Below the pieces are notes generated by a model that did not search any database, was not told the DNA's origin, and saw only the letters and a list, made by a program, of their open reading frames with translations. Both the position numbers and the translations under genes were made by a program. Below are positions 51,723-60,909 of a DNA stretch of 64,000 nt, piece by piece (the first letter of the stretch is position 1; each line of letters begins with the position of its first letter). Source of the stretch: SMWD01 sp002729875 (GTDB taxonomy: Bacteria; Pseudomonadota; Gammaproteobacteria; Steroidobacterales; GCA-2729495); assembly GCA_036010905.1 (NCBI GenBank), contig DASCMH010000009.1:62001-126000 (forward strand), in the 5' to 3' direction.

Positions 51723-54700
51723 TCATGAAAGCACGAACATATGCCGTCGGCCTCGCCACCACTCGTAACCACCTCCGAAAACCACGAACAGCAACAGCAC
51801 CAAATAAGTCCACCATCTGATAACGTGCTCAAGCTCCTCAGGCGTGACCTGTTCCAGCATCATGCCTTCGACGATCTCCGGCAAACCGGCAAGCTCGATC
51901 ACCTCGGCCATGGATCGAGGTATCTCCAATCCAAAACCGGCCGCAGTTGTCTCGACATATTCCTTGAAAACCTCGTTGGTGGTGTCGATATTGTTCTTGG
52001 CAATCAGATCCAGGTACAACTCCACGAGTCGCCTGACGACTTCTTCCGGTGCGTCCCAGTAGTCCTTGCGCTTCGCCTCCAGCATGCGTTCTGCGATCTT
52101 CGCCAACGCGGCTGGGTTGGCCTCCCTGAAGAACTCCTCCAAACCAATACCGAGCTTATCCTCAACGTAGATCTCGAAGAATTCCTGCCATTGATCATCC
52201 CTAACCACGCCCGGTGCCGTAACGTTCCATCCCCAGAAATTATTGATCGCATCGGTCATCTCCAACGCGCCGCTGTAACCTTCATTCTTCATTTCATTGA
52301 TCCAGCGCGGATGCTGAAATCGCGACCGTGCTTCCTGAGATAAAAATTGCGAAAGATTTTTTGTTGAAAAATCCCGCGTATTTCGCAGATCTGATATCAA
52401 CATCTCTGGCGTTTCACCAGTCAAGTTTCGCACGGCCAGGCTAATGCCGCCAAGATACTCAAACGCGTGATCGGTCGATAACACACCTTGACTGTTTGAT
52501 GATCGAGACAGGATCGCCGCCTTAGTACCACGCAGGTTCTCCGCGTATAGGTCGAAATTTTCGAGTTTTTGATTGCGGGTCTGGTCATCATTGCCGTACA
52601 TATATCCCATACGGCTTAAATAATGAGCCGCCATTTCCGCATCACCCTCCCAACTTCCGGAGGCCAGCGTGAACTCGGGCAGACCAGATCCATAACTGCC
52701 GCTTTCGCTGCTGAAAACACGCACCTCAGCATACCGCCTGGCTTCTTCGGCGTTGAGGCCAGCGGCTTGCAGTCGCGTTTCTAGAGCCTTAACGTTCTGC
52801 CGGACATAATTGTTCTGTTCATCAAGTGCCGCTACCGAGCTAACGGCTTTCTGCAGGATGCTCATCACTTCAGGGAGGTTGTCTCGGTAGAGTGAGGTTA
52901 CGGACATCACCATGTCTATACGCGGGCGGCCCAGCGCCCGTGCCGGAATGACCTCGACATCTTTGACCTGACCGGCTCTGTTCCAAACCGGTTTCACTCC
53001 CAACAAGTACAGAATCTCGGCTTCAACGACACCAGAATGCTTAAGCGTTTCCGTAGACCACAGGGAGAATGTCAACTTGTCCGGGTATAAGCCCTTGCTG
53101 GCGCGATAATTCTCGATGAGGCTGTCGGCGAGTTCCACACCCGCGTCCCAAGCGGCCTTGGTCGGGATTCTCGCAGGATCGAAGGCATACGTATTCTTGC
53201 CCGTCGGAATCGCCTGGGGATTACGAATCGGATCGTTTCCATTACCCGTTGGAATAAACCGTGCCTCGAGCGCGTCCAGAAAATGCTCGATCTCCTGCTC
53301 GGACCGAAAGTTTTGCCAATGCTTTCGAGCATCAAGCAGATACGGATGCAAGCCAGCATCAAAGGATTCGAGTGCCTGACCATCAACCAGGAATGCCTTC
53401 AGCGTCAGGAACGCGGGCGTCAACGTCAACTCACTGTAATCTTCCAGCAGGACGCGGGAACCGTGATCAGGGTCTACCAGGTCCATATACTCGGGTTCGA
53501 TCATCTGCATGACACTCAGCAGAACATGATCGGCCTCCGCGACGGTACCAAATGTATGCAACCCCAATGGCTGCAGTGCGCCCGCAAGACCTTCCATGTA
53601 CTCGTGTATCTCATCGTAGAAATTGTCCCAGTCGGCCCAGACATCTGCCTCGCTAATTCCCAGATCCTTGTCAATGTCGAGCTTCACCACCAACGCGACC
53701 AATTCCTGTTTCGTATTCTCCTTGACCTGCCCCTCTTCCATTTCCTGGATGTCGTGCATCAGTTCGTGCATTGGAACCATCTCGCCATATAGGCCTGCCG
53801 GCGCGAACGGCGGGGTATTATGTGAAATCACGACGGCGCGTCCCCGTCGCTTGGCGATGAGTCCTTCACCAACTGCGGCGACAGAATAGGGATAGACGAC
53901 CGGGATATTGCCGACGGTCGTCTGCGTGTCGTCGAACACCCATTGAGCCCGCTCCTTGCCGGAAGTCCATTCCTGCGTGCCGTGCGTGCCAAAATGGACG
54001 ATCGCGTCCACCGGATCGTCATGAACAACATGGTAATACACGGCTCGGTAAGCATGATGCAACGGCATCGCCTTGTCGTGGCGCAGGTCACTCTCAAGGT
54101 CGCGTCTGTCGCCTCGCAGCGGCTGAGGTAACACCAGAACGTTACCAAGCTCCAACCGCGGTATGACGTAGAACACTTCCTGTCCCTCACGAATTGTCAG
54201 GTAATTATCAGCAATCTCCGGCCAGTGCTCGCTCAATTGTTCGCGAATGGAATGATGCAGAGTCCCTAACCAGCTCTCGTAGTCCTCCAGCGGAACCTTC
54301 ACCGCCAGGCCCTCAGACAGCAGTTGCCGTAGCGCAAAATCCGTGTCAGTCCGGTAGTAGGGCTTGATGAGCATCTTCAGTGCCGCGGTCAGTTCCTTCT
54401 CAGTGACTTCATCAATTCGGTAACCGGCGTCGCGCAACGCAGCGAAGGTAGTGATCAGGCTGTCCGGAATATTCAGATACGAGGCGGTAAAATTGTCCTC
54501 ATCGTCAGATCCGTTCCAGACAAAGAATGCTACCCGCTTCTCGCTGTTCGGCTTGTGCCGCAGAGCCAGGTAATTTTTCACACGTTCGACGAGAGCATCC
54601 ATCTGCTCGGGAATTGAAATCAACGCACCGTCAGCGCTCTTGGCTGCGATGACTATCGGATCGATCAGGCCAGCAATCTCCGCGTTGACGATCCAAGGAC

Positions 54701-55715
54701 CCATGCGAACCATCGGCCACCCCATTTCGTCCGCATACCATTCATCGACCGTCTGCGTTGAGTCCACGAGACCATTAATACGCACTCCGCCTATCTCTTC
54801 GAGTTCAGTGTGCATCGTCTTTGGGCCGCTACGCGGCGGAACAAGCGCCACGCTCACATCGAACGCCGGCACCATCTCCTCCTGAACATCCGGGTCCTGG
54901 TCGGCTGCAAATCGACGATCTGGGTTTCGTCGATAGGTAACCGGGCGAGCGGGATCGAAAATCTCGTGATAGTAAGGGATCGGGACTATTCGCTCCTCCA
55001 TTTCCACGCGACGGATTAAATCATCTATGTGCTGCGTCAACTCTTCCTGCAACAACCTGCGCTGTAACTTGATACCTACGAATCGTGCTTCCGGTTCCGG
55101 CTGCCGCCATTCAAAATAAGCGTCGACATCTGGGAAGATCCGCTCTGCGTCCGGATGGTAAATACCCTGCAATGGCAGGACCACCGGCGGTAAGACAGGC
55201 TCATCACTAATCTTCAGAAGCTCGGATTTCAGGTATCTGAACATGCGTGCAAAGTTCTCGGCACCACCGTTATCGTAGTACTCGAATAACATTCGCGATT
55301 GATCCGCGCTAATTCCCCGGTACCATTCCGCCTCCTCATAGAACAAACCCGGGAACACGATGCCCGGATGCTGCTGCAGATACTTTTGAAAAGCCGGCGC
55401 CCAGCCCTGGAGGCCGCGAATCCAGACATAGTCGAGTAAAACCGCATCGTAATTACGGAAAGACTGCCCCAACTCATCGGGCCCCCGACCACTGACAAAT
55501 ATTGTATCGACGACGACACCGTTCGACTCGCCAACGCGACGCAGCAGCGCCAACTTCGCCGGGAGAGACGGAGAGCCGGCCAAGATCAGTACTTTCGGCG
55601 AGTGATCCGGATCGAGGTCACTCTGTGCAGGATTCGAGGCAAAAAGTGTGATTCCAGCTACTACAAGCGCGAGGCTAAGTGGCCTCTTTAGAGCCAATCT
55701 CCAGATAATAACCAT
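51723..55715 (-). CDS. Exported, membrane-anchored CobN-like chelatase (HmuS-like)
   Basis: Protein of 1,330 residues of the CobN/magnesium-chelatase large-subunit family, with the signature HFGTHGTQEWTSGKE in the middle. Unlike cobaltochelatase it begins with a signal peptide (LSLALVVAGITLFASNPAQS) and ends with a membrane helix (YLVLLLFVVFGGGYEWWRG), so the catalytic body should be periplasmic. No CobS/CobT ATPase or cobalamin gene is near. With the ExbB-like and DUF2149 genes it has the layout of the haem-iron hmu systems of Bacteroidetes, where HmuS is a CobN-like protein. It may take the metal out of haem or another tetrapyrrole. No haem receptor is adjacent. Confidence 0.85.
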   Translation of the reverse strand: MVIIWRLALKRPLSLALVVAGITLFASNPAQSDLDPDHSPKVLILAGSPSLPAKLALLRRVGESNGVVVDTIFVSGRGPDELGQSFRNYDAVLLDYVWIRGLQGWAPAFQKYLQQHPGIVFPGLFYEEAEWYRGISADQSRMLFEYYDNGGAENFARMFRYLKSELLKISDEPVLPPVVLPLQGIYHPDAERIFPDVDAYFEWRQPEPEARFVGIKLQRRLLQEELTQHIDDLIRRVEMEERIVPIPYYHEIFDPARPVTYRRNPDRRFAADQDPDVQEEMVPAFDVSVALVPPRSGPKTMHTELEEIGGVRINGLVDSTQTVDEWYADEMGWPMVRMGPWIVNAEIAGLIDPIVIAAKSADGALISIPEQMDALVERVKNYLALRHKPNSEKRVAFFVWNGSDDEDNFTASYLNIPDSLITTFAALRDAGYRIDEVTEKELTAALKMLIKPYYRTDTDFALRQLLSEGLAVKVPLEDYESWLGTLHHSIREQLSEHWPEIADNYLTIREGQEVFYVIPRLELGNVLVLPQPLRGDRRDLESDLRHDKAMPLHHAYRAVYYHVVHDDPVDAIVHFGTHGTQEWTSGKERAQWVFDDTQTTVGNIPVVYPYSVAAVGEGLIAKRRGRAVVISHNTPPFAPAGLYGEMVPMHELMHDIQEMEEGQVKENTKQELVALVVKLDIDKDLGISEADVWADWDNFYDEIHEYMEGLAGALQPLGLHTFGTVAEADHVLLSVMQMIEPEYMDLVDPDHGSRVLLEDYSELTLTPAFLTLKAFLVDGQALESFDAGLHPYLLDARKHWQNFRSEQEIEHFLDALEARFIPTGNGNDPIRNPQAIPTGKNTYAFDPARIPTKAAWDAGVELADSLIENYRASKGLYPDKLTFSLWSTETLKHSGVVEAEILYLLGVKPVWNRAGQVKDVEVIPARALGRPRIDMVMSVTSLYRDNLPEVMSILQKAVSSVAALDEQNNYVRQNVKALETRLQAAGLNAEEARRYAEVRVFSSESGSYGSGLPEFTLASGSWEGDAEMAAHYLSRMGYMYGNDDQTRNQKLENFDLYAENLRGTKAAILSRSSNSQGVLSTDHAFEYLGGISLAVRNLTGETPEMLISDLRNTRDFSTKNLSQFLSQEARSRFQHPRWINEMKNEGYSGALEMTDAINNFWGWNVTAPGVVRDDQWQEFFEIYVEDKLGIGLEEFFREANPAALAKIAERMLEAKRKDYWDAPEEVVRRLVELYLDLIAKNNIDTTNEVFKEYVETTAAGFGLEIPRSMAEVIELAGLPEIVEGMMLEQVTPEELEHVIRWWTYLVLLLFVVFGGGYEWWRGRRHMFVLS

Positions 55716-55789
55716 AACTCACTAGGCAGATAAGGGTATATGGAGGCTGAACGAAGAAACAACCATCATGCGTTACTCCAGATTTACAC

Positions 55790-55814
55790 TGTTGTTATAT
55801 TTGTTATTACAACA
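55790..55814. promoter_or_regulatory. Inverted repeat upstream of the CobN-like operon
   Basis: TGTTGTTATA (55790-55799) and TATTACAACA (55805-55814) pair at 9 of 10 positions around a 5-base centre, about 75 bp upstream of the start codon. It may be an operator. It is not a recognisable Fur box, and no cobalamin-riboswitch signature was seen. Confidence 0.4.
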
Positions 55815-55969
55815 TTACGAATATACAAGCATACAAGATATCATACTTCTCAAATATAGCACAGCATTCCATACCCGGCGACAGAGCCACCAACAAAAAT
55901 ATTTGGCCTGAGATCAGGGCCGCCCCGGTAAACTGAAAACATGGAAAACCACCCGCTAACACGCCTGGT

Positions 55970-56386
55970 TTATTTCGGCTGCTCCGCAAGGGACTCGTTT
56001 TTCTGTTTATCGATCTTTTTCTTCTTGCCCGCCAGCTTAAGGCCCTTGACGCAAGTAATGTCACAACTGCAATACAGAATGGTGTAGCCATGCCAATCAG
56101 TGCGCACACCCTTTGACTCAGAACCCGTAGCCGAACAAGCCCAGACGCCCCCATTGGCATGATGCTCGTTAATGTTATTACCTAAGCGCGCGGCTTCCGA
56201 GACACAGGCCTCTTTACACTGTTCTGCCTCGGTTTTTGTCGGGTCATAGCCACGGGTTGTCTTTACAGTATCGCTGCATATTTTTTCGCCGTTGTCTGCG
56301 CAGTCATATAACGGGGCGCCTGCTTGCACAGGGGTTAGGACGAACAACAGTATGACTGTCGCTATTAATGCAATTATTCTATTCAT
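55970..56386 (-). CDS. Cysteine-rich secreted protein of unknown function
   Basis: Protein of 138 residues starting at the ATG at 56386, with GGAG 8 bases upstream. It has a signal peptide (IIALIATVILLFVLTPVQAG), then a small domain with eight cysteines (DCAD, ICSD, QCKEACV, WACSA, YCSCDITC), which could form four disulfides in the periplasm or outside. The C-terminus is lysine-rich (GKKKKIDKQKNE). No family is recognised. It stands alone between the chelatase operon and a divergent metalloprotease gene. Confidence 0.7.
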   Translation of the reverse strand: MNRIIALIATVILLFVLTPVQAGAPLYDCADNGEKICSDTVKTTRGYDPTKTEAEQCKEACVSEAARLGNNINEHHANGGVWACSATGSESKGVRTDWHGYTILYCSCDITCVKGLKLAGKKKKIDKQKNESLAEQPK

Positions 56387-56726
56387 CGGTGTTTCTCCAT
56401 TTAATGAATTCCGGTTAGAAAAATATCCGTCTCTAACATCAAACGACGCGCAAGCAAACACGTTGACAGTGATAACCGAAAACCTGGCGTAACACCCCGA
56501 ATATCGCTCTGCATCTGACGACTCGGTCATGCGGACACTTGCCGCAGGCCGTCTTATGTACAATACCCCTTGTAATAGTCCAATTCCTTAGATATATATA
56601 AACTACGGCGGAAACCCGATGACGCAACTTCGGTCAACCGCCAATTTTGTCAGCCAACTAAACATGGGTATTCATCGCCCAATTGGTTTGGTGTGAAAAA
56701 TAAAAACAAAATTAAGGGGTGAACCG
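56387..56726. other. Intergenic region between divergent secreted-protein genes
   Basis: About 340 bp of AT-rich DNA that should contain the promoters of both neighbours. AAGGGG just before the metalloprotease ATG is a good ribosome-binding site. No repeats, RNA or gene were seen. Confidence 0.5.
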
Positions 56727-57803
56727 ATGCGCACTATTCTTGCGGCACTAGTTATTTTTGTGACTATGCCCGCTTATAGCCTGACTATTAATCTAACTAA
56801 TCTTGGTGGTGTCGGTCCCGGCACGGATGCGCTGGCCGGGTTCAATGCTGCAAAAGCCATTTGGGAATCCAGCTTCAGCGATAACATCACGATTAATCTT
56901 AACGTCAAGTATGGGACCACGACCATTAGTGGCAGTCCCTATGGTGGCTCGACACTCGGCTCGGCATCTTCGAACAAGATAGTGACTACATACTCGTCAT
57001 TTACCGGCGCTCTTACCGGTGACATCACAACCACTGATGACATCGCCGCAACCAATTCACTGCAGAGCGGGTCCTCTTTTGACATGTTGCTTAATCGTAC
57101 GCGCAACAACCCGAACGGTGTCGGTAGTGCAACCCCGTATATAGATGATGACGGTAATGCAAATAACACCTCTGTCAGGGTAAACCGCGCCAACATGAAA
57201 GCCATTGGCTTGCTTGATGCCAATAATACGGGAACTGATGCCTCGATCGGGTTTAACTCAAACTTCTCATTTGATTTTGACCACAGTGACGGTATCGGGG
57301 TTTCACAATTCGACTTTATTGGTGTTGCCATACATGAAATCGGTCATGCACTCGGTTTTGTCAGCGGTGTAGATATTCTGGATATCAACAGCAGCTCGCC
57401 CTACTTTTTTGACTATCAATTCAACGATGTTTCTCCCCTGGATATGTTTCGTTATTCTGCTGATAGCTTTGCTGATGGAATAATAGACTGGACCGCCGAT
57501 ACTCGTGAAAAATATTTTTCGATTGACGGGGGTATGACGAATCTTGCCGGATTTTCCACCGGTTCGACGTGGGGAGCCGACGGACATCAGGCCAGCCACT
57601 GGCGGGATAACCTCGTTCTGGGCATTATGGATCCGACCTTTGCCTATGGCGAACTGGGTGCGCTTAAGGCTCTTGACCTGCAGGCGCTCGATGTTATTGG
57701 TTATGATCTGGTTACCGTGCCGCTGCCCGGCGCCGTCTGGCTGTTTGGCGGAGCACTACTGGCGCTGGTCGGACGGCGGCGACGACGCTCTGCTCTGCAC
57801 TGA
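56727..57803 (+). CDS. Secreted zinc metalloprotease with PEP-CTERM-like sorting tail
   Basis: Protein of 358 residues. A signal peptide (ILAALVIFVTMPAYS) is followed by a Ser/Thr/Asn/Gly-rich domain and the zinc site HEIGHALGF starting at about H203, a metzincin-type pattern with the third ligand position replaced by glycine-phenylalanine context as in the NF038122 group. At the end VPLPGAVWLFGGALLALVG and RRRRR give a proline motif, membrane helix and basic tail, the gammaproteobacterial variant of PEP-CTERM. Such proteins are processed by an exosortase, which must be elsewhere in the genome. It is a single-gene unit. Confidence 0.82.
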   Translation: MRTILAALVIFVTMPAYSLTINLTNLGGVGPGTDALAGFNAAKAIWESSFSDNITINLNVKYGTTTISGSPYGGSTLGSASSNKIVTTYSSFTGALTGDITTTDDIAATNSLQSGSSFDMLLNRTRNNPNGVGSATPYIDDDGNANNTSVRVNRANMKAIGLLDANNTGTDASIGFNSNFSFDFDHSDGIGVSQFDFIGVAIHEIGHALGFVSGVDILDINSSSPYFFDYQFNDVSPLDMFRYSADSFADGIIDWTADTREKYFSIDGGMTNLAGFSTGSTWGADGHQASHWRDNLVLGIMDPTFAYGELGALKALDLQALDVIGYDLVTVPLPGAVWLFGGALLALVGRRRRRSALH

Positions 57804-57987
57804 CCGCAGCAGCAGAACTGCTCGTGGAGCCATCACCCTGATACTTTGACGCGACCCGATGGTCGTCGCAAGAAGTCGGCATCGATTCAGTTGCCTGGCC
57901 GGCACTTGCAGGTACGACTTACCCGGATAAGAGCAACGGCACGGGTTAAATCGAGCTTTCTGCATGATGCGGTTCGGAGCGTTTATG

Positions 57988-58332
57988 TTATTCCTCTGCT
58001 GACCGGGCCTTCCAGGCGCGTACGGCCCCGTTAAACTGCTCGGCAACTACTTCCATGTCGTCGACAGCCTGGTTATGTGCGGCTATCCGTGCCGAAGCCG
58101 CTTGCGGCGCTTCGTCTTCCGGCGCCTTTGCCTCTTCCTGGGCAAGACATTCCAGGTAGACATTCGTTTGCGCCATATACTCTTTTACCGATGTCTGCGT
58201 AGCAGCCAGTTCAGCTTCGCTCGAGGTTGCGCCGTCGGGCATCGCGGGGGCATCCGGACGGCTGCAATCAGCGTAAGCTGCGTTCATCGCCAGCAACAGC
58301 CCGACAGGTAAAATCTGTAACATTTTTTTCAC
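57988..58332 (-). CDS. Small periplasmic protein of unknown function
   Basis: Protein of 114 residues with a signal peptide (LQILPVGLLLAMNAAYA) and a helical, Ala/Glu-rich mature part containing two cysteines (DCSRPDAPAMP and YLECLAQEE). Similar short secreted proteins occur in many gammaproteobacteria without known role. It lies 195 bp downstream of the lipoprotein gene at 58528 on the same strand and may end the same transcript. Confidence 0.7.
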   Translation of the reverse strand: MKKMLQILPVGLLLAMNAAYADCSRPDAPAMPDGATSSEAELAATQTSVKEYMAQTNVYLECLAQEEAKAPEDEAPQAASARIAAHNQAVDDMEVVAEQFNGAVRAWKARSAEE

Positions 58333-58527
58333 TGTATCCTTTCCTCCTGATTCTTATCGAAACCCTACCACGTTCTGATTGCTTGCGCTGCCGTCATCAA
58401 GCGTATCCTGCGGTATCTGAACGCCCGGAATTCCGGGATCGGCACCAATCCAGCCGGCAGGTCACGGCTCTACCGGGCACCTTTTCCGCTGCAGATTATT
58501 GTAGTTTTAAAGCGGGCAGACAGGTAT

Positions 58528-59190
58528 TTACCGGAACACAGTCTGGATCTGCTTTGCCATACCCTGACAGGCACTGGACTGCACTCGGGCAAGCAGCGGG
58601 ATCGGAACAAATATCGCAGGCATATAAGAAGTGCCTTGCGTCTCGGCGCTGACTTTTGCTGTGATTTGCAGATTTTCCAGGTCCCAGATGTGTGCCTCGT
58701 AGCTCGCCTCATCACTCCAGGTGGCAAAACCGAAACAACCGCCTCCTCCAGGAGCAACTGCACAGGACATGGCGCCGTTCTCATCCGTTCTTTCGGTAAA
58801 TCCGACGATCCATATGAAATAGCGGACTTTGAACTCCTGCAGTTTCTGTATCACCTCCGGAATCTTTACCAGCTTTCCCAAATCCCTGATATCTAACGGG
58901 GCGGTGCTGTTCTCAAAATAGGGATACATCCCGTCGACAAAGGTTTCTTCCGGGACTACATAAAAATTCTCGGCATGTTTACTCAGATTTTTTCCGACAC
59001 ACTTAATGAAGTCCCGTTCGATCTCCTGTTCGATACTGCTTCTTCGACCGAGGACAACCACGGCATCTTGTGAGTCGATCAGGGCGGGTTTTGTGACGTG
59101 GGCGTCAATAACGGTCGTGCTGCTACAACCGGCAACCAGTGCAACAAGTATTGTAACAATACAGTCCGTTTTTCTAAGATTGTTCACCAT
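58528..59190 (-). CDS. Predicted lipoprotein, envelope operon
   Basis: Protein of 220 residues with lipobox LVALVAGC. The mature part begins with a possible nucleotide- or peptide-binding alpha/beta fold (QDAVVVLGRRSSIEQEIERDFIKCVG) and has a glycine- and cysteine-rich insert (CAVAPGGGGCFGF). No family is recognised. It begins 11 bp after the preceding lipoprotein gene and belongs to the leftward operon with the VWA and ExbB-like genes. An outer-membrane role in that system is inferred from position. Confidence 0.7.
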   Translation of the reverse strand: MVNNLRKTDCIVTILVALVAGCSSTTVIDAHVTKPALIDSQDAVVVLGRRSSIEQEIERDFIKCVGKNLSKHAENFYVVPEETFVDGMYPYFENSTAPLDIRDLGKLVKIPEVIQKLQEFKVRYFIWIVGFTERTDENGAMSCAVAPGGGGCFGFATWSDEASYEAHIWDLENLQITAKVSAETQGTSYMPAIFVPIPLLARVQSSACQGMAKQIQTVFR

Positions 59191-59201
59191 GCCAGGTCAA
59201 A

Positions 59202-59867
59202 TCATGGCCGACAGCCGTCGGCTCCATTGTCGCAAGCTATTCCGGTTGCAGCAAGCCAGGTTTGCACCTCGACATTGGCTCTGAATCCAAGCAGCAGTTT
59301 GCTGCCTGCATCCCGGAATGCAAGACCGATAGCATGGTTCAGACCATCGACAGGGTTGCTGTGGAACTCTGTCGATGTCTTCCCGTAACCTGTTATCAGC
59401 CACTTTGCCAACAGCAAACCAGTGGAATCAAACAGCCGCAGGTCATATTTCACCCATGCTTCATAGATATCGGTGCTGGTTTCTTTGGGCATGGCAAACT
59501 GCATTGTTACCAATTCGGGCGAAAAAATACCGTCCAATTGACGATCAGGCTGATTGAGATCCTCAATATGGACTGTATGATCAAACATGGAGGATAACAG
59601 GCGATCGAACACAGCAGTTTGTGAGGCTCCGGTCTGGATATCCCAGTTTTTGCGATCGTCCGTATTTTCCCGGTATACATAGTCGCTAAAGCCTTCCGGG
59701 TAGTAAATTCCTACGGTGGCCGGCATCGGTGTCGCCAAAGGCACCGGCATTTCGGTCGTGGCTTCGAATGACAGCGAATTGGAACATGCGGATATGATCA
59801 GGACCGGCAAGAGCGTAAGCATAAAATGCCATGAAAAATTTTTTCTCGCTGGTTGATACCTGTGCAT
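59202..59867 (-). CDS. Predicted lipoprotein, envelope operon
   Basis: Protein of up to 221 residues with a lipobox (VLIISAC) after a long N-terminus; Met 16 at 59822 may be the true start. The mature part has segments ATVGIYYPEGFSDYVYRE, AVFDRLLSSMFDHTVHIED and VKYDLRLFDSTGLLLAKWLITGYGKT, reminiscent of outer-membrane lipoproteins that are built on a GNA1162/LptE-like alpha/beta fold, but no family is assigned. It follows the second VWA gene by 43 bp and precedes another lipoprotein by 11 bp. Confidence 0.72.
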   Translation of the reverse strand: MHRYQPARKNFSWHFMLTLLPVLIISACSNSLSFEATTEMPVPLATPMPATVGIYYPEGFSDYVYRENTDDRKNWDIQTGASQTAVFDRLLSSMFDHTVHIEDLNQPDRQLDGIFSPELVTMQFAMPKETSTDIYEAWVKYDLRLFDSTGLLLAKWLITGYGKTSTEFHSNPVDGLNHAIGLAFRDAGSKLLLGFRANVEVQTWLAATGIACDNGADGCRP

Positions 59868-59910
59868 ATTTTTCGGTTGGCAGCGTATTGGCTGTCTCTG
59901 TTTTGAACTA

Positions 59911-60909
59911 TTAATCCCTGAAACTGTTCAATCCGACGAATGTACCCATATTGCGGTGGCTTAGCTCCCGCATCAATGCAGCAAACCGGATACCGGTTTC
60001 GCGTTGCTGCGAATTGGCAAACTGAACCGGGAAGCCAATAGCATGAATACGGATCTGCGGGATCCCATCACTGTCTTTCGGGTTAAGACGGTCTACAACA
60101 TCGAGAACCTGCCGGATCGAGTTACCTGTAAAATCGTCGCCGAAGACGTAAATACTGATTTTCTTATTCGGGTCATAAAAAGTCCGGATAGCCTGGTTGA
60201 TTCCTTCTACAGGGCTACTGTTACTAAAGGGGTTGAAACTGCGCAGACGGTCAATAATGATCTTTCTTCGTGCCGGCGTATCCTTGATCCACGCATTGCG
60301 ATAGTTGGTGAACATATAGCCCCCCATATCGTTCATGATCTGTATGCCTTTCACTTTTGGATAGGCTTCCAGTACCCCGATCAGTTCCCCCACAACGCGA
60401 TCCCATGCAAAATTAAACATACTGCCGGAGGTATCGATGACGAAAATGATGTATTCGCTATCGACCGGGATACCGCCAATCAAATCGTTGTTGACAGTAT
60501 TGCTCTGTAGCGTTAATCGCTGCATTTCCCTGGTGAGATTCTGCTGCGCAAGTCGCAGTTTATCTTTGCTCGCAGCGTTTGATGAGACAGCCCGGCTGAT
60601 GCGCTCCTCCTGGTTTTCCATCCCCCCCAGTTGTTGCGACAGGCGGGCCACCCTGTCTTTCCAAAAGGATATCTGCTCACGCTTACCGCTCAGATCCCGG
60701 TTCATCACCCTGACTTTACCGCGGATTTCAAACAACTGTTGCTGCAGATCGGCGATCACCCCATCCAGCGATTCGGGTGTAAACTCAAGCACAGCCGGAT
60801 CACCGGGTTTTGCGAGCACCAGCAGCAGAATGATCGCTCCGAATCCGCAGGTGATGACATCAAGAAACGCAATGCCAAATGCCTCGTTTGCGCGGCGGGA
60901 CTTCTTCAC
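59911..60909 (-). CDS. TolR-like membrane-anchored VWA protein 2
   Basis: Protein of 332 residues: a short basic N-terminus, a membrane helix with the motif FLDVITCGFGAIILLLV (D17 at its start), a coiled coil of about 100 residues (LQQQLFEIRGKVRVMNRDL and following), and a VWA domain with MIDAS DTSGSM, a serine in the threonine position (SNSSPVEG) and FGDD. The membrane part recalls ExbD/TolR, in which an aspartate takes part in proton flow. Its start overlaps the stop of the first VWA gene as ATGA. The VWA part should be periplasmic. Confidence 0.82.
   Translation of the reverse strand: MKKSRRANEAFGIAFLDVITCGFGAIILLLVLAKPGDPAVLEFTPESLDGVIADLQQQLFEIRGKVRVMNRDLSGKREQISFWKDRVARLSQQLGGMENQEERISRAVSSNAASKDKLRLAQQNLTREMQRLTLQSNTVNNDLIGGIPVDSEYIIFVIDTSGSMFNFAWDRVVGELIGVLEAYPKVKGIQIMNDMGGYMFTNYRNAWIKDTPARRKIIIDRLRSFNPFSNSSPVEGINQAIRTFYDPNKKISIYVFGDDFTGNSIRQVLDVVDRLNPKDSDGIPQIRIHAIGFPVQFANSQQRETGIRFAALMRELSHRNMGTFVGLNSFRD

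Noticed and set aside
51723..55715. Cobalamin biosynthesis (cobaltochelatase CobN)
   Set aside because: The protein has a signal peptide and a C-terminal membrane anchor, and no cobS, cobT or other cobalamin gene is nearby.
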